Source of the DNA: Verrucomicrobiaceae bacterium
GTDB lineage: Bacteria; Verrucomicrobiota; Verrucomicrobiae; Verrucomicrobiales; Akkermansiaceae
Assembly: GCA_003820635.1 (NCBI GenBank)
Contig: RPOS01000042.1
Location: 1 to 23,691 of the forward strand
Length of the DNA stretch: 23,691 bases
Reading direction: 5' to 3'
Shown here: in pieces, positions 16,135-23,691 of the stretch
Numbering within the stretch: the stretch's first letter is position 1
Layout: each line of letters opens with the position of its first letter
Notes under the pieces: model-generated
Seen by the model: the letters and a program-made list of their open reading frames with translations, nothing else
Databases searched by the model: none
What the model was told of the DNA's origin: nothing
Position numbers and translations under genes: made by a program

Positions 16135-16896
16135 TCAGTGAGCAGAGGAAGACAAGAGACGTTCGATTTCCCGGGCTTGTTCGGGGGTATCGACGCCGGG
16201 GGAGGTGTCGTTGGTGAGGAGTAATTTGATGGAGGCGCCGTTTTCGAGAGCGCGGAGTTGTTCGAGGGACTCGGCTGTTTCCAGCGGCGATGGAGGCCAG
16301 CTGACGAAGCGTTCGAGAAAACTCCTGCTGTAGGCGTAGATGCCCTTGTGGCGCAGCACCGGCAGGCCGGGCACGGTGTTGCGGAAGAACGGCAGCGGTG
16401 AGCGGGAGAAATAGAGTGCCCGGCCGTCGAGTGCGGTGACCACTTTGACCACGTTGGGGTCGTTCACCGCCGGGTCGGCCGGGTCCAGCGGGTTGGCGGC
16501 GGTGGCCATGTCGAGCGTGGGGTCGGCGGCCATTGCGGCGGCCAGTTCATCGATGAGCGCGGGGTCGATCAGCGGCTCGTCGCCCTGGATGTTGACGATG
16601 TGGGTGGCTCGCGGCGCGGCACGCAGGGCTTCGGCGATGCGGTCGGTGCCGGTTGGGTGGTCCGGGGAAGTCAACACGGCCGTGCCGCCGAAATTTTCCA
16701 CGGCTTGGAAAATGCGTTCGTCATCGGTGGCGACGAGGATTTCATCGAGCCGCGAGCATTGTTGGCAGCGTTCCCAAACATGCTGGATGAGTGGCTTGCC
16801 GGCGATGGGATGGAGCGGCTTGCCGGGGAAGCGGGTGGAGCCCCAGCGCGCGGGAAGGACGCCGACTACATGAAAATTGGGACGGGAATGAGGCAC
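16135..16896 (-). CDS. kdsB: 3-deoxy-manno-octulosonate cytidylyltransferase (CMP-KDO synthetase)
   Basis: A 253-residue enzyme activating KDO with CTP for lipopolysaccharide inner-core synthesis in the cytoplasm. Motifs: VLPARWGSTRFPGKPL (nucleotide-binding start), VATDDERI, TGTDRIAEAL, NIQGDEPLI, and HKGIYAYSRSFLERF. I place the start at GTG 16896, giving the usual length (~250). No ATG lies nearer, and the long in-frame extension, including ATG 17016, runs into the divergent nucleotidyltransferase promoter region or its antisense. No clear Shine-Dalgarno sequence. It supplies CTP-dependent chemistry next to pyrG, 21 bases away, the same pairing as in chlamydiae. Confidence 0.95.
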   Translation of the reverse strand: MPHSRPNFHVVGVLPARWGSTRFPGKPLHPIAGKPLIQHVWERCQQCSRLDEILVATDDERIFQAVENFGGTAVLTSPDHPTGTDRIAEALRAAPRATHIVNIQGDEPLIDPALIDELAAAMAADPTLDMATAANPLDPADPAVNDPNVVKVVTALDGRALYFSRSPLPFFRNTVPGLPVLRHKGIYAYSRSFLERFVSWPPSPLETAESLEQLRALENGASIKLLLTNDTSPGVDTPEQAREIERLLSSSAH

Positions 16897-16967
16897 GCCA
16901 GCAAAAGGTTGGGCGAGCGTATGGCGGTCTTCATCCCGGGGACAAGAGCGGTTTCCAAAAAATGATT

Positions 16968-16990
16968 TCTCCGGGGTGAAATCTCCGGGG
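16968..16990. promoter_or_regulatory. Direct repeat TCTCCGGGG x2 between kdsB and nucleotidyltransferase
   Basis: TCTCCGGGG occurs at 16968-16976 and again at 16982-16990, 14 bases apart, in the 138-base divergent gap. The region must contain both promoters, but I cannot name reliable -35/-10 boxes. The repeat could bind a regulator or be chance in a GC-rich leader. Confidence 0.25.
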
Positions 16991-17034
16991 TTGTCAGAAT
17001 CCTCAGGAATTGGCATGGCTCCCGGCGCGCTTCC

Positions 17035-17943
17035 ATGAAACCCACACTTCTCGTCCTCGCCGCCGGAATGGGCAGCCGTTACGGCGGCCTCAAACAGATC
17101 GATCCGATGGGCCCGCACGGTGAAACCGTGCTCGACTACTCGGTCTTTGACGCCCTCCGCGCCGGCTTTGGCAAGGTGGTTTTCATCATCCGCGAGGAGT
17201 TCGCGCAGGCTTTCCGCGAGGGCATCGGCGCGCGCTTCGCGGACCGGATCGAGGTGGACTACGCATTCCAGCGGCTCGATGACCTGCCGGCGGGCTTCAG
17301 CGTGCCGGATGGCCGGGAAAAACCCTGGGGCACCGCACACGCCGTGCGCGCCGCCCGGCATGCGGTGAAAGGCCACTTCGCCGTGATCAACGCGGATGAT
17401 TTCTACGGGCGAGATGCCTACCAGCGTGCGGCGGCGTTTTTCGACAGCCTGCCGCCGGACGCCAGCTCGGCCATGGCGATGGTCGGCTACCCGCTGGAAA
17501 ACACCCTCTCCGACCACGGCCACGTCAACCGCGGCATTTGCAAGATCAACGAGGCGGGCTTCCTGACCAACGTGGAGGAATACCTCGACATCGAACGCGA
17601 GGGCGACGGCCACGTGCGCGGCAACGCGCTGGACGCCAAGCGCCACATCATCCCGGCCGGTTCGCTGGTTTCGATGAATTTCTGGGCCTTCAGCCCGGAG
17701 TTTTTCACCCAGCTTGAGGAAGGATTCTCGCGTTTCATGGCGGAATCCGGCGATCAGATGAAATCCGAGTGTTACATCCCGACGGTGGTGGACCATCTGA
17801 TCCACAGCGGCCATGCCCAGTGCCTGGTTCTCAAGACCAACAGCTCGTGGTTCGGCGTCACCTACCCGGCGGACAAGCCATACGTGGTGGAATCCATCCG
17901 CAAGCTGATCGCCACCGGCGAATACCCGGAGAAACTCGTCTGA
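17035..17943 (+). CDS. Sugar-1-phosphate nucleotidyltransferase (UDP-sugar pyrophosphorylase-like)
   Basis: A 302-residue NTP_transferase protein. The nucleotide-binding opening is LVLAAGMGSRYGGLKQ. The Mg/UTP-binding Asp lies in FAVINADDFYG, preceded by EKPWGTAHAVRAA. HVNRGICKINEAG and SLVSMNFWAFSPEFF are further family motifs. Family members transfer NMP/UMP to hexose or N-acetylhexosamine 1-phosphates. No C-terminal acetyltransferase domain follows, unlike GlmU. It is 35 bases upstream of a NahK-like kinase on the same strand, so it likely makes a UDP- (or other NDP-) sugar from the kinase product. The nucleotide and sugar are inferred, not shown. Confidence 0.86.
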   Translation: MKPTLLVLAAGMGSRYGGLKQIDPMGPHGETVLDYSVFDALRAGFGKVVFIIREEFAQAFREGIGARFADRIEVDYAFQRLDDLPAGFSVPDGREKPWGTAHAVRAARHAVKGHFAVINADDFYGRDAYQRAAAFFDSLPPDASSAMAMVGYPLENTLSDHGHVNRGICKINEAGFLTNVEEYLDIEREGDGHVRGNALDAKRHIIPAGSLVSMNFWAFSPEFFTQLEEGFSRFMAESGDQMKSECYIPTVVDHLIHSGHAQCLVLKTNSSWFGVTYPADKPYVVESIRKLIATGEYPEKLV

Positions 17944-17978
17944 GTCGCTGGGAGAAACCACAGACACCGCAGCCCCCA

Positions 17979-19103
17979 GTGCCCGCTACATCCACTCTTC
18001 ACGACATCCGGCAGATCGCCGCGCGCTTCGAGATGCGCGCCGACTTCCTCCACGCGCATCCCCACGGCTCCGGCCACATCAATGACACCTATTGTGCCAC
18101 CTTCGATCAGGCCGGGCAGCGCGTGCGTTACGTCATCCAGCGCATCAACCACACGGTCTTCAAACAGCCGCTGAAGTTGATGGAAAACATCGACCGTGTC
18201 ACCCGGCACGCGCTGGCCACGCTCAAGACCGCCGGGAATCCGGAAGCCTACCGCCGCACGCTCACGTGCGTTCCCTCGCTGGAGGGAAAACCCTGCGCCA
18301 CCGATGCGGAGGGAAATTTCTGGCGCGTCTATCCATTCATCGAGGGAGCCCGCGGTTATGACGAGCTTGAGACCAACGAGCAGGCCTGGCAGGCGGCCCG
18401 CGCGTTCGGCGAGTTCCAGAAACTCGCCGCCACGCTCGGCGGCGAGCGCCTGCACGAGACGATTCCGGATTTCCACCACACGCCCAAGCGCCTCGCCGCG
18501 CTCGAGGCCGCCATCGCGTTTGACAGCGCCGGCCGCGCCGCGGATGTGGCTGCGGAGATCGAATTCGCCCGCGCCCGCGCCGGGGACTGCGCGCGCGTCA
18601 TCCACCTGATCGAAGCCGGCGTCATCCCGGAGCGCATCGCCCACAACGACACCAAGCTCAACAACGTGCTGCTCGATGACGCCACCGCCGAGGGCGTCTG
18701 CGTGATCGATCTGGACACCACCATGCCCGGCTCCGTGCTCTATGACTTCGGCGACATGGTGCGCACCGCCACGCCCACCTCCCGTGAGGACGATCCGGAT
18801 CCGGCAAACATCGCCGTGCGGATGGACCGCTTCGAGGCGCTCGTCCGCGGGTATCTCTCCAGCGCGACGTTTCTAACAGACGCCGAGCGGGAAAACCTGG
18901 CCTTCTCCGGCAAACTCATCACGCTGGAAGTCGGCATCCGTTTCCTCACCGACTATCTGAGTGGCGACGTGTATTTCAAAATCAAGCGCCGCGCCCACAA
19001 TCTGGACCGCTGCCGCAACCAGTTCGCCTTCGTCCGCGCGCTGGAGCAAAGCATGGCGGCGATGGAGGACATCGTGGCGCGCGAATCCTCGGTGCTGGCT
19101 TGA
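17979..19103 (+). CDS. N-acetylhexosamine 1-kinase-like (APH-fold sugar kinase)
   Basis: A 374-residue APH-fold kinase with the pattern of bifidobacterial NahK (LnpB). Matching segments are GSGHINDTY near the N-terminus, HNDTKLNNVLLDD with the catalytic Asp, IDLDTTMPGSVLYDFGD with the metal-binding acids, and the late GKLITLEVGIRFLTDYLSGDVYF stretch. NahK phosphorylates GlcNAc or GalNAc at the anomeric carbon, giving the sugar-1-phosphate. GTG at 17979 was chosen because the region before the internal ATG at 18033 (LHDIRQIAARF) aligns with the N-terminus of the family. With the upstream nucleotidyltransferase it forms a two-step salvage path to a UDP-amino sugar. Peptidoglycan or mucin-derived GlcNAc are possible inputs, by inference. 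Confidence 0.88.
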   Translation: MPATSTLHDIRQIAARFEMRADFLHAHPHGSGHINDTYCATFDQAGQRVRYVIQRINHTVFKQPLKLMENIDRVTRHALATLKTAGNPEAYRRTLTCVPSLEGKPCATDAEGNFWRVYPFIEGARGYDELETNEQAWQAARAFGEFQKLAATLGGERLHETIPDFHHTPKRLAALEAAIAFDSAGRAADVAAEIEFARARAGDCARVIHLIEAGVIPERIAHNDTKLNNVLLDDATAEGVCVIDLDTTMPGSVLYDFGDMVRTATPTSREDDPDPANIAVRMDRFEALVRGYLSSATFLTDAERENLAFSGKLITLEVGIRFLTDYLSGDVYFKIKRRAHNLDRCRNQFAFVRALEQSMAAMEDIVARESSVLA

Positions 19104-19122
19104 TTGAAACGCGCCCCGGCCA

Positions 19123-19608
19123 TCACGGCGAGACCGCGAGCCGCTCGGGATGGATCTCGCGTTCGAAGATGAAGCCGTTTTCCTTGTAGGTCTTGAGCCG
19201 GAAGTGGGTGGCGGTGGAAAGCACGCCTTCAAGCGTGCTGAGTTTTTCCGAGACGAAGCGCGCGACTTCACGCAGATCGCTGCCCTCGACGACGACCATC
19301 AGGTCATAGCCGCCGCTGGCCAGATAACAGGAAACCACCGGATCGAAGCGTGCGATGCGCATCGCCAGGCGGTCAAAGCCGCCGCCGCGCTCGGGCGTCA
19401 CTTTCACCTCGATGAAGGCGGAAACGGAGGTGTCGCCCGCCGCCTCGGGATCGATCACGGCGTGGTAGCCGAGGATGGTGCCATCCTGTTCCCATGCCGC
19501 CACGCGGCGTGCCACGGCTTCCGCATCCTGCGAGAGCAAATCGGCGAGTTCCTGATGGGTGAAGCGAGCCTTGCGGCGGAGCAGTTCGAGCAGCGGATCG
19601 GTGGACAT
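19123..19608 (-). CDS. Lrp/AsnC-family transcriptional regulator
   Basis: A 161-residue regulator. An N-terminal winged helix-turn-helix (about 1-60: ELLRRKARFTHQELADLLSQ, VARRVAAWEQDGTILGYHAV) is followed by the RAM ligand-binding domain (VSAFIEVKVTPERG, GYDLMVVVEGSDL, TATHFRLKTYKENG). The effector is probably an amino acid or related metabolite. The ATG at 19608 is used; an upstream TTG would lengthen it by eight residues. It follows the carboxypeptidase gene by 32 bases and converges on the kinase gene with a 19-base gap, so there is no clear target. Confidence 0.9.
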   Translation of the reverse strand: MSTDPLLELLRRKARFTHQELADLLSQDAEAVARRVAAWEQDGTILGYHAVIDPEAAGDTSVSAFIEVKVTPERGGGFDRLAMRIARFDPVVSCYLASGGYDLMVVVEGSDLREVARFVSEKLSTLEGVLSTATHFRLKTYKENGFIFEREIHPERLAVSP

Positions 19609-19640
19609 GGCGGGCGGTGGTTTGGAATTCAAGATGGATG

Positions 19641-20603
19641 TCAGCTCGGATCGGGCACGGTGATGAACTCGCGCTTGCGATCCTTGAAGGGAGCTCCGGC
19701 GGCAAGCCAGGGATCATAAATGAACCAGCCCTGGCGGATGAGGCCGCGCGCCCGGTTGAAACGGTCCGGGCTGTTGAGCACTACCACGATGAGGCGGCGC
19801 GGGGTGACGCCCTTGGAGCCGTCCGGCTTCTGGCGGATGAGCGGGTCGCGGTCCATGCAAACCGAGACACAGGGGCCGGCAGCGGCGGTGGTGCCGGTTT
19901 TCACGCCGAGGATTCCTGGCTCGCCGATGAGTTCGTTGGAATTGCGCACGCGGTAGCTGCGGGTGCCGCCCGCTCCGTAAACCGTGACCTGGCGATCCGG
20001 TTGGCGGACGATGAAGTTGAACGCATTGCGGCGCATCGCGTAGATGGAAAGCCGGGCGACATCCGCCGCTGTGGAAAACGCCTTGGTCTTCGGGCGCTCC
20101 AGGCCGTGGGGGTTGGCAAAGTGCGTCTGCGTCATGCCCAGCGCCTTGGCGAGGCGGTTCATCTCCGCCACAAACTCGGCCACCGGATCGCCGTTTTTGC
20201 CGCGGCGGGTGAGAATTTCACGGCCCACGTGATCGGCGATGGTGAGGGCGGCCAGGTTGTCCGAGCCGAGCAGCGCGGAGTAGAGCGCATCCCGCATGCT
20301 GAGGCTGTCGCCGGGTTGGAGGTTCATCGGGTTCGGCCCGCCGACGAGGGTGATCGTCTGCGGCACGGTGATGCGGAGCGTGCCGAGATCCGCGCCGGTG
20401 GCCACCGCCCAATCCACGGTCACCGCGCCGGTGGCGATTTTGGTAAGGCTGGCGACCGGGCGCTTGGCCGAGGCATTGGAGGCGATGAGAACTTTTCCGG
20501 AGTGGGCCTCGAGAACCATGATGCTTTCCTGGGCACGCGCGCGCGGGGCCAAGGGAAACATCAGAGCAGCGAGTGCAAGGACTGTTGGAATCGCGTAGGG
20601 CAT
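19641..20603 (-). CDS. D-alanyl-D-alanine carboxypeptidase (peptidase S11 / DacF-like)
   Basis: A 320-residue exported penicillin-binding protein that trims the terminal D-Ala from peptidoglycan pentapeptides in the periplasm. Signal peptide: MPYAIPTVLALAALMFPLAPRARAQ. Active-site motifs are complete: SxxK as SLTK (Ser52, Lys55), SxN as SDN (Ser114) and KTG in GVKTGTT (Lys235). It ends without the long C-terminal amphipathic anchor of PBP5, so it may be soluble or loosely attached. Start 20603 chosen from the signal peptide; the upstream extension has none. It follows the FHA gene by 84 bases and precedes the AsnC regulator by 32. Confidence 0.92.
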   Translation of the reverse strand: MPYAIPTVLALAALMFPLAPRARAQESIMVLEAHSGKVLIASNASAKRPVASLTKIATGAVTVDWAVATGADLGTLRITVPQTITLVGGPNPMNLQPGDSLSMRDALYSALLGSDNLAALTIADHVGREILTRRGKNGDPVAEFVAEMNRLAKALGMTQTHFANPHGLERPKTKAFSTAADVARLSIYAMRRNAFNFIVRQPDRQVTVYGAGGTRSYRVRNSNELIGEPGILGVKTGTTAAAGPCVSVCMDRDPLIRQKPDGSKGVTPRRLIVVVLNSPDRFNRARGLIRQGWFIYDPWLAAGAPFKDRKREFITVPDPS

Positions 20604-20687
20604 GGTCGGGTAAAGTCGGGCGCAAGGTAATCGCCAGGGGCGGCAACTCAACACCAATCGCAGGGCCGCTGAGCCGCGGGGAAATCC

Positions 20688-21263
20688 TCAGTCCTTCCCG
20701 TTCGGGCCGGCGGGAGCCTCAAAAAACCGGATTTTCACCGCATTGATCCATGACCCGCCGGTTTCATTGCCGAAACGCACGGCCATGCCGATGCAAAACG
20801 CGGTGGCTGCCAATATCAGGAACCACAGGATCGACCCGAAGCCGCTGCCGCCGTGGTTTTTGATTTCCCTGCGCCGTTCTTGCACCGGTTTTTCCGGCGC
20901 TTGCTCCGGTTCGCGCGAAACGGGGGATGGCTCCGCGGGTTTCTCGCGCCCGAGCACCTCGTGTTCCTCGTCGCTGAGTTGAAAATCAAAGGCCACATCG
21001 CCCAGCTTCACGCTCAGCCCGCTGCGCAGCGCAATCACCGGCATGCGCTCGCCATCGAGCTTGATGCCGTTGGTGGAATCCAGATCGCGCAATTCATAAC
21101 CGCCGTCAATGCGCCGCATCTCCGCGTGCGAGACGGAGACCGAGCCGCAGTCGATCACGATGTCGTTGCTGCTGCCACGGCCGAGCCTGACCATTTCGCG
21201 GTCGAGTTGGAAGCGATACGGCTGCGGGTTCTTCTCTGGAATGGTGATGGTGACGCGGGGCAT
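20688..21263 (-). CDS. FHA-domain protein with C-terminal transmembrane anchor
   Basis: A 191-residue protein. The FHA domain (about 15-95) has the phosphothreonine-binding residues Arg29 (LGRGSSNDIVI), Ser/His in SVSVSHAE (His46) and Asn65 in DLDSTNG. It is followed by a charged, Pro/Glu-rich linker (about 105-145) and a single hydrophobic segment (about 150-172: ILWFLILAATAFCIGMAVRF). It probably docks a phosphorylated partner at the membrane; no Ser/Thr kinase is encoded in this window. Start at ATG 21263 (MPRVTITIPE), as FHA proteins begin shortly before this beta-strand. It is 64 bases after the cytochrome gene. Confidence 0.88.
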   Translation of the reverse strand: MPRVTITIPEKNPQPYRFQLDREMVRLGRGSSNDIVIDCGSVSVSHAEMRRIDGGYELRDLDSTNGIKLDGERMPVIALRSGLSVKLGDVAFDFQLSDEEHEVLGREKPAEPSPVSREPEQAPEKPVQERRREIKNHGGSGFGSILWFLILAATAFCIGMAVRFGNETGGSWINAVKIRFFEAPAGPNGKD

Positions 21264-21327
21264 GACCTTGAAACGGGTTTTCAACGCGCGTTCTAACGCC
21301 ACCGCCCGCTGTTTCCCATGAAATTCT

Positions 21328-23691
21328 TCACTCCGGGGCTGGAGTGCTTTCCTTGGGTTGGATTCTCAAGCGCATGAAGGCGCCCGCCGTGCCATTCATC
21401 GGCGCGACCATCCGCTCGACGATGGTTTCGGTCTCCGCATCGCGCGGTGTGACACTCTGCGTCATGGTGTATTCCGGGCCGGAATGCCATGTGGCGAGGT
21501 CATCGGAGACCTCGACGATCACCTCGGCGGTGGGGTGTTCGGTCCGGCAGATATAACTCAGCGCGAAGTGGCGGCCGGGCGGCTCGGGCAGATCCACCCA
21601 TTCGCCGTGCGGCCAGTGCGCGCTCGCGGCATCGGTGGGAACGGAGCCCAGCGTGCTTTCCACCAGGTTGTTGAGCCCGTCGTTGTCGGCGTCGTGCATG
21701 GCGTCGGCGGGATCGAATGGATCCATCGCGTAATCCTGTTCGATTCCGTTGGGCATGCCGTCGCTGTCGTCATCCAAATTGGGATCGATCGTCCATGCGC
21801 TTTCCGCCATCAATTCCGGCGGGCACTTGCCGTTGAGGTTCCACAGGTTATACATGATCAGGCCTTTGTCGTTGGTGACGTTTTCATGCTTCAGGAACTC
21901 GACGAACTCCTTGCTCGTGCTTTGATAATACAAGCGCACCTCGGCCCGTTTGGCTGTTGCCGGGATCGTGTATTCGGTATCATCCCAGTGCTGGCCGTCT
22001 TCATAGGTGTGGCCCACCGGCGCTCCGCCAAACCCGGCGAATTCCGCATTTTTGAAGCCGCGCGGCGGAATCCTGTTGTCTGCGAAAATCTTGTTGTTGA
22101 GCACGAAGTGGAGCGAAGGGCCGACCGGAAGGCCGACCACTCCGGCGATGTTCTCACCGATGCCGGGATGCACTTCATAGATCTTCGCTTCGGGATCATG
22201 GCTCAATTCAGCGGTTTCCTCGTCATAAGCGCCGGATTCGGAGATGAGTTGTTCCGCGGCATCGAAGAATTTCACATTCACCCAGATCCGGCGGCCTTCG
22301 GGATAGCCGGTTGGCAGCTTGTGGCCGGTCTGGTTGGTGACGCGCGCCACCAGCTTGCTGCTCTTCACCTCCACTGCCAGATCGGCGGCGTTTTGCAGCA
22401 TGTATCTCGCCCGATCGATGCCAGCCGTGATGGCCGCGGCGTTCACCTTGTTCGGATACTTTTCGGCGATGATTTGTGGAATCCACGTGCTGCCGCCGGT
22501 CATGTCGTGAAGCGGCATGTCCGGGCGGGTCGGGGCCTCGGCAAGATTGCAGCCCTTCGCATTCACATCACGCATGTGGCAGTCCTGACAGGTGGAAACC
22601 TTGCCGCCCGGCTTGTTGCCGGCGAACTCCGGTTGATGGACGCCTTCCGGCTTCGCGTAATCGCTGTGCAGCCACTCGCTATAAGTGCGCTCCACGGGGC
22701 CGGCCGAGTGGGCGTAAACCTGTCCCACGGATTGATCAAGGGTGTTGGGCACATAGATGCCATTTTCATCCTTGGTGAAGGCCGGGTTGCTCACATCATG
22801 GCAGGTGCCGCAGAAGGCGGAGCTTTTGTGGAAGGACGAGGCCCGGAAAGCGTGCGGCGCAGCGGCATCCGTGAATGGCCCGCGCACGATGCCGTCCGGA
22901 TCCAGCACGAACATCCCATTGCCATACTGCGTGCCTTTGAAGCTCAGGTCCGCCAGCACTTGCTGGTCACGCGCGGGGCTGAGGTCCACTTTATAAACCG
23001 GATCGACCATGCGGTGGCAGAGGTCACAGGAAACGCCGATCTTGTCGCGCTCCAGCATGGCGCTGCCGTCGGTGGGCACCGAGCGGCCCTGCATCCAGCC
23101 GCTGGAATCATGGCAGCGCAGGCAAAGGTCGCCGGAGTCCGGTGCGTCCTGGTTTGCGATGACCATGTTGGCCTCAAACAGCGGATCGAGCGAGGCATGC
23201 GCCATCATGCTGCCCTGCCAGTTTCGATAGGGTTCGGCGGCCGGATCGTAGTTGCCGTGGCACTGGGCGCAGTTTTCAGGCGGCGCGGGCTCCGAGCCGG
23301 CCTCGAAGGGCTGGGTGCCGGGCATGTCGAAGTCGCGCAGCGTGGTCGGAACTTTTCCGCCGGGCGGCGAGACGATGGAAAACGTGCTGTTGCTGGTGTC
23401 GGAGCCGAGATTCACCGCGCCGTCCACGGCCACCACTTTGATTTTTGCAGTGGAAGTCGGCCGGTTGGCGGGGGTCCATGTGTAGGTGCCGGTGTTTTGC
23501 AGACCGTAGATGACGGGGGTGTAGTTCACGCCGTCGAGCGATTGATAGATGTGAACGGCCACGATGCCGCTGGCGTCCGTGGCGGTCCAGGTGATGTTGC
23601 CAGATCGATTGCCGGTGCGCGTCTCGCCGCCATTGGGCGAGAGCACGGTGACTGTGGGCGGCGTGTTGTCCACCGTGGTGGTGGGCGTGAG
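21328..23691 (-). CDS. Multihaem cytochrome c with Ig-like and Ca-binding repeat domains (5' end outside window)
   Basis: The reading frame is open to the right edge (...TPTTTVDNTPPTV), so the N-terminus and probably a signal peptide lie outside. Visible parts are: an Ig/fibronectin-like domain (about 5-100 from GTG 23673); then five CxxCH haem-binding motifs at about 135, 184, 216, 288 and 362 (CAQCH, CLRCH, CDLCH, CGTCH, CQDCH), resembling the cytochrome c554/doubled-CxxCH families; then a beta-rich region; then DDDSDGMPNG and DADNDGLNN repeats of the thrombospondin type-3 kind that bind Ca; and a C-terminal beta domain. An extracytoplasmic electron carrier or oxidoreductase is likely; partners are not visible. 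It is followed by the FHA gene after 64 bases. Confidence 0.88.
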   Translation of the reverse strand, partial: LTPTTTVDNTPPTVTVLSPNGGETRTGNRSGNITWTATDASGIVAVHIYQSLDGVNYTPVIYGLQNTGTYTWTPANRPTSTAKIKVVAVDGAVNLGSDTSNSTFSIVSPPGGKVPTTLRDFDMPGTQPFEAGSEPAPPENCAQCHGNYDPAAEPYRNWQGSMMAHASLDPLFEANMVIANQDAPDSGDLCLRCHDSSGWMQGRSVPTDGSAMLERDKIGVSCDLCHRMVDPVYKVDLSPARDQQVLADLSFKGTQYGNGMFVLDPDGIVRGPFTDAAAPHAFRASSFHKSSAFCGTCHDVSNPAFTKDENGIYVPNTLDQSVGQVYAHSAGPVERTYSEWLHSDYAKPEGVHQPEFAGNKPGGKVSTCQDCHMRDVNAKGCNLAEAPTRPDMPLHDMTGGSTWIPQIIAEKYPNKVNAAAITAGIDRARYMLQNAADLAVEVKSSKLVARVTNQTGHKLPTGYPEGRRIWVNVKFFDAAEQLISESGAYDEETAELSHDPEAKIYEVHPGIGENIAGVVGLPVGPSLHFVLNNKIFADNRIPPRGFKNAEFAGFGGAPVGHTYEDGQHWDDTEYTIPATAKRAEVRLYYQSTSKEFVEFLKHENVTNDKGLIMYNLWNLNGKCPPELMAESAWTIDPNLDDDSDGMPNGIEQDYAMDPFDPADAMHDADNDGLNNLVESTLGSVPTDAASAHWPHGEWVDLPEPPGRHFALSYICRTEHPTAEVIVEVSDDLATWHSGPEYTMTQSVTPRDAETETIVERMVAPMNGTAGAFMRLRIQPKESTPAPE

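Noticed and set aside
16897..17967. Long N-terminal extension of kdsB reaching into the nucleotidyltransferase gene
   Set aside because: The extension runs antisense to a conserved nucleotidyltransferase. KdsB homology starts near residue 10 from GTG 16896, which gives the usual length.
17862..18644. 260-codon frame on the minus strand opposite the NahK-like kinase
   Set aside because: It is antisense to conserved kinase motifs and has low-complexity Gly/Ala/Val/Arg composition typical of shadow frames.

Overview
The window looks like chromosomal DNA of a GC-rich, Gram-negative bacterium. A KDO pathway gene (kdsB) and an outer-membrane-like barrel protein indicate an outer membrane. The Verrucomicrobiota (a Luteolibacter/Akkermansiaceae-like lineage) is my best guess. 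The reasons are a kdsB-pyrG pair as in chlamydiae, a secreted multihaem protein with Ca-binding DxDxDG repeats, abundant signal peptides and weak Shine-Dalgarno sequences. No rRNA, tRNA, CRISPR or intact mobile element was seen. The window is densely coding, and no gap exceeds about 140 bases.

Layout. 2-325 (+) is the 3' end of polA. 351-12255 (-) is a long co-directional block. Read in transcription order it holds: a membrane sensor kinase with a periplasmic-binding-like sensor, a FixJ-type response regulator, a stand-alone receiver, an aquaporin, a secreted sulfatase, (hairpin), a DUF4239-like membrane protein, an exported HAD phosphatase, a DUF502 membrane protein, a barrel-like 'transporter', a SnoaL-like exported protein, and a repeat-rich TPR protein. 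Five of the junctions are ATGA stop/start overlaps, so much of this block is translationally coupled. It reads as a signalling system tied to a set of envelope proteins, and it is the best candidate here for an undescribed system.

12391-13531 (+) is prfB with a classical programmed +1 frameshift. It is followed by a convergent small membrane protein, whose stop codon abuts that of prfB, and by a truncated 2-hydroxyacid dehydrogenase remnant. kdsB-pyrG (-) form a pair. Divergent from them is a sugar-1-phosphate nucleotidyltransferase followed by a NahK-like N-acetylhexosamine 1-kinase, together a plausible amino-sugar salvage operon producing UDP-sugars.

19123-23691 (-) holds an AsnC-family regulator, a D-Ala-D-Ala carboxypeptidase, an FHA protein with a C-terminal membrane anchor, and a large pentahaem cytochrome cut by the window edge.

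Across the window, the pentamer CTAAC (usually CTAACA) accounts for 15 of the 17 CTAA sites I could find. It lies in all reading frames and on both strands of coding genes, where it forces rare codons (CTA, TTA, AGG). That suggests a DNA-level word rather than a codon effect.
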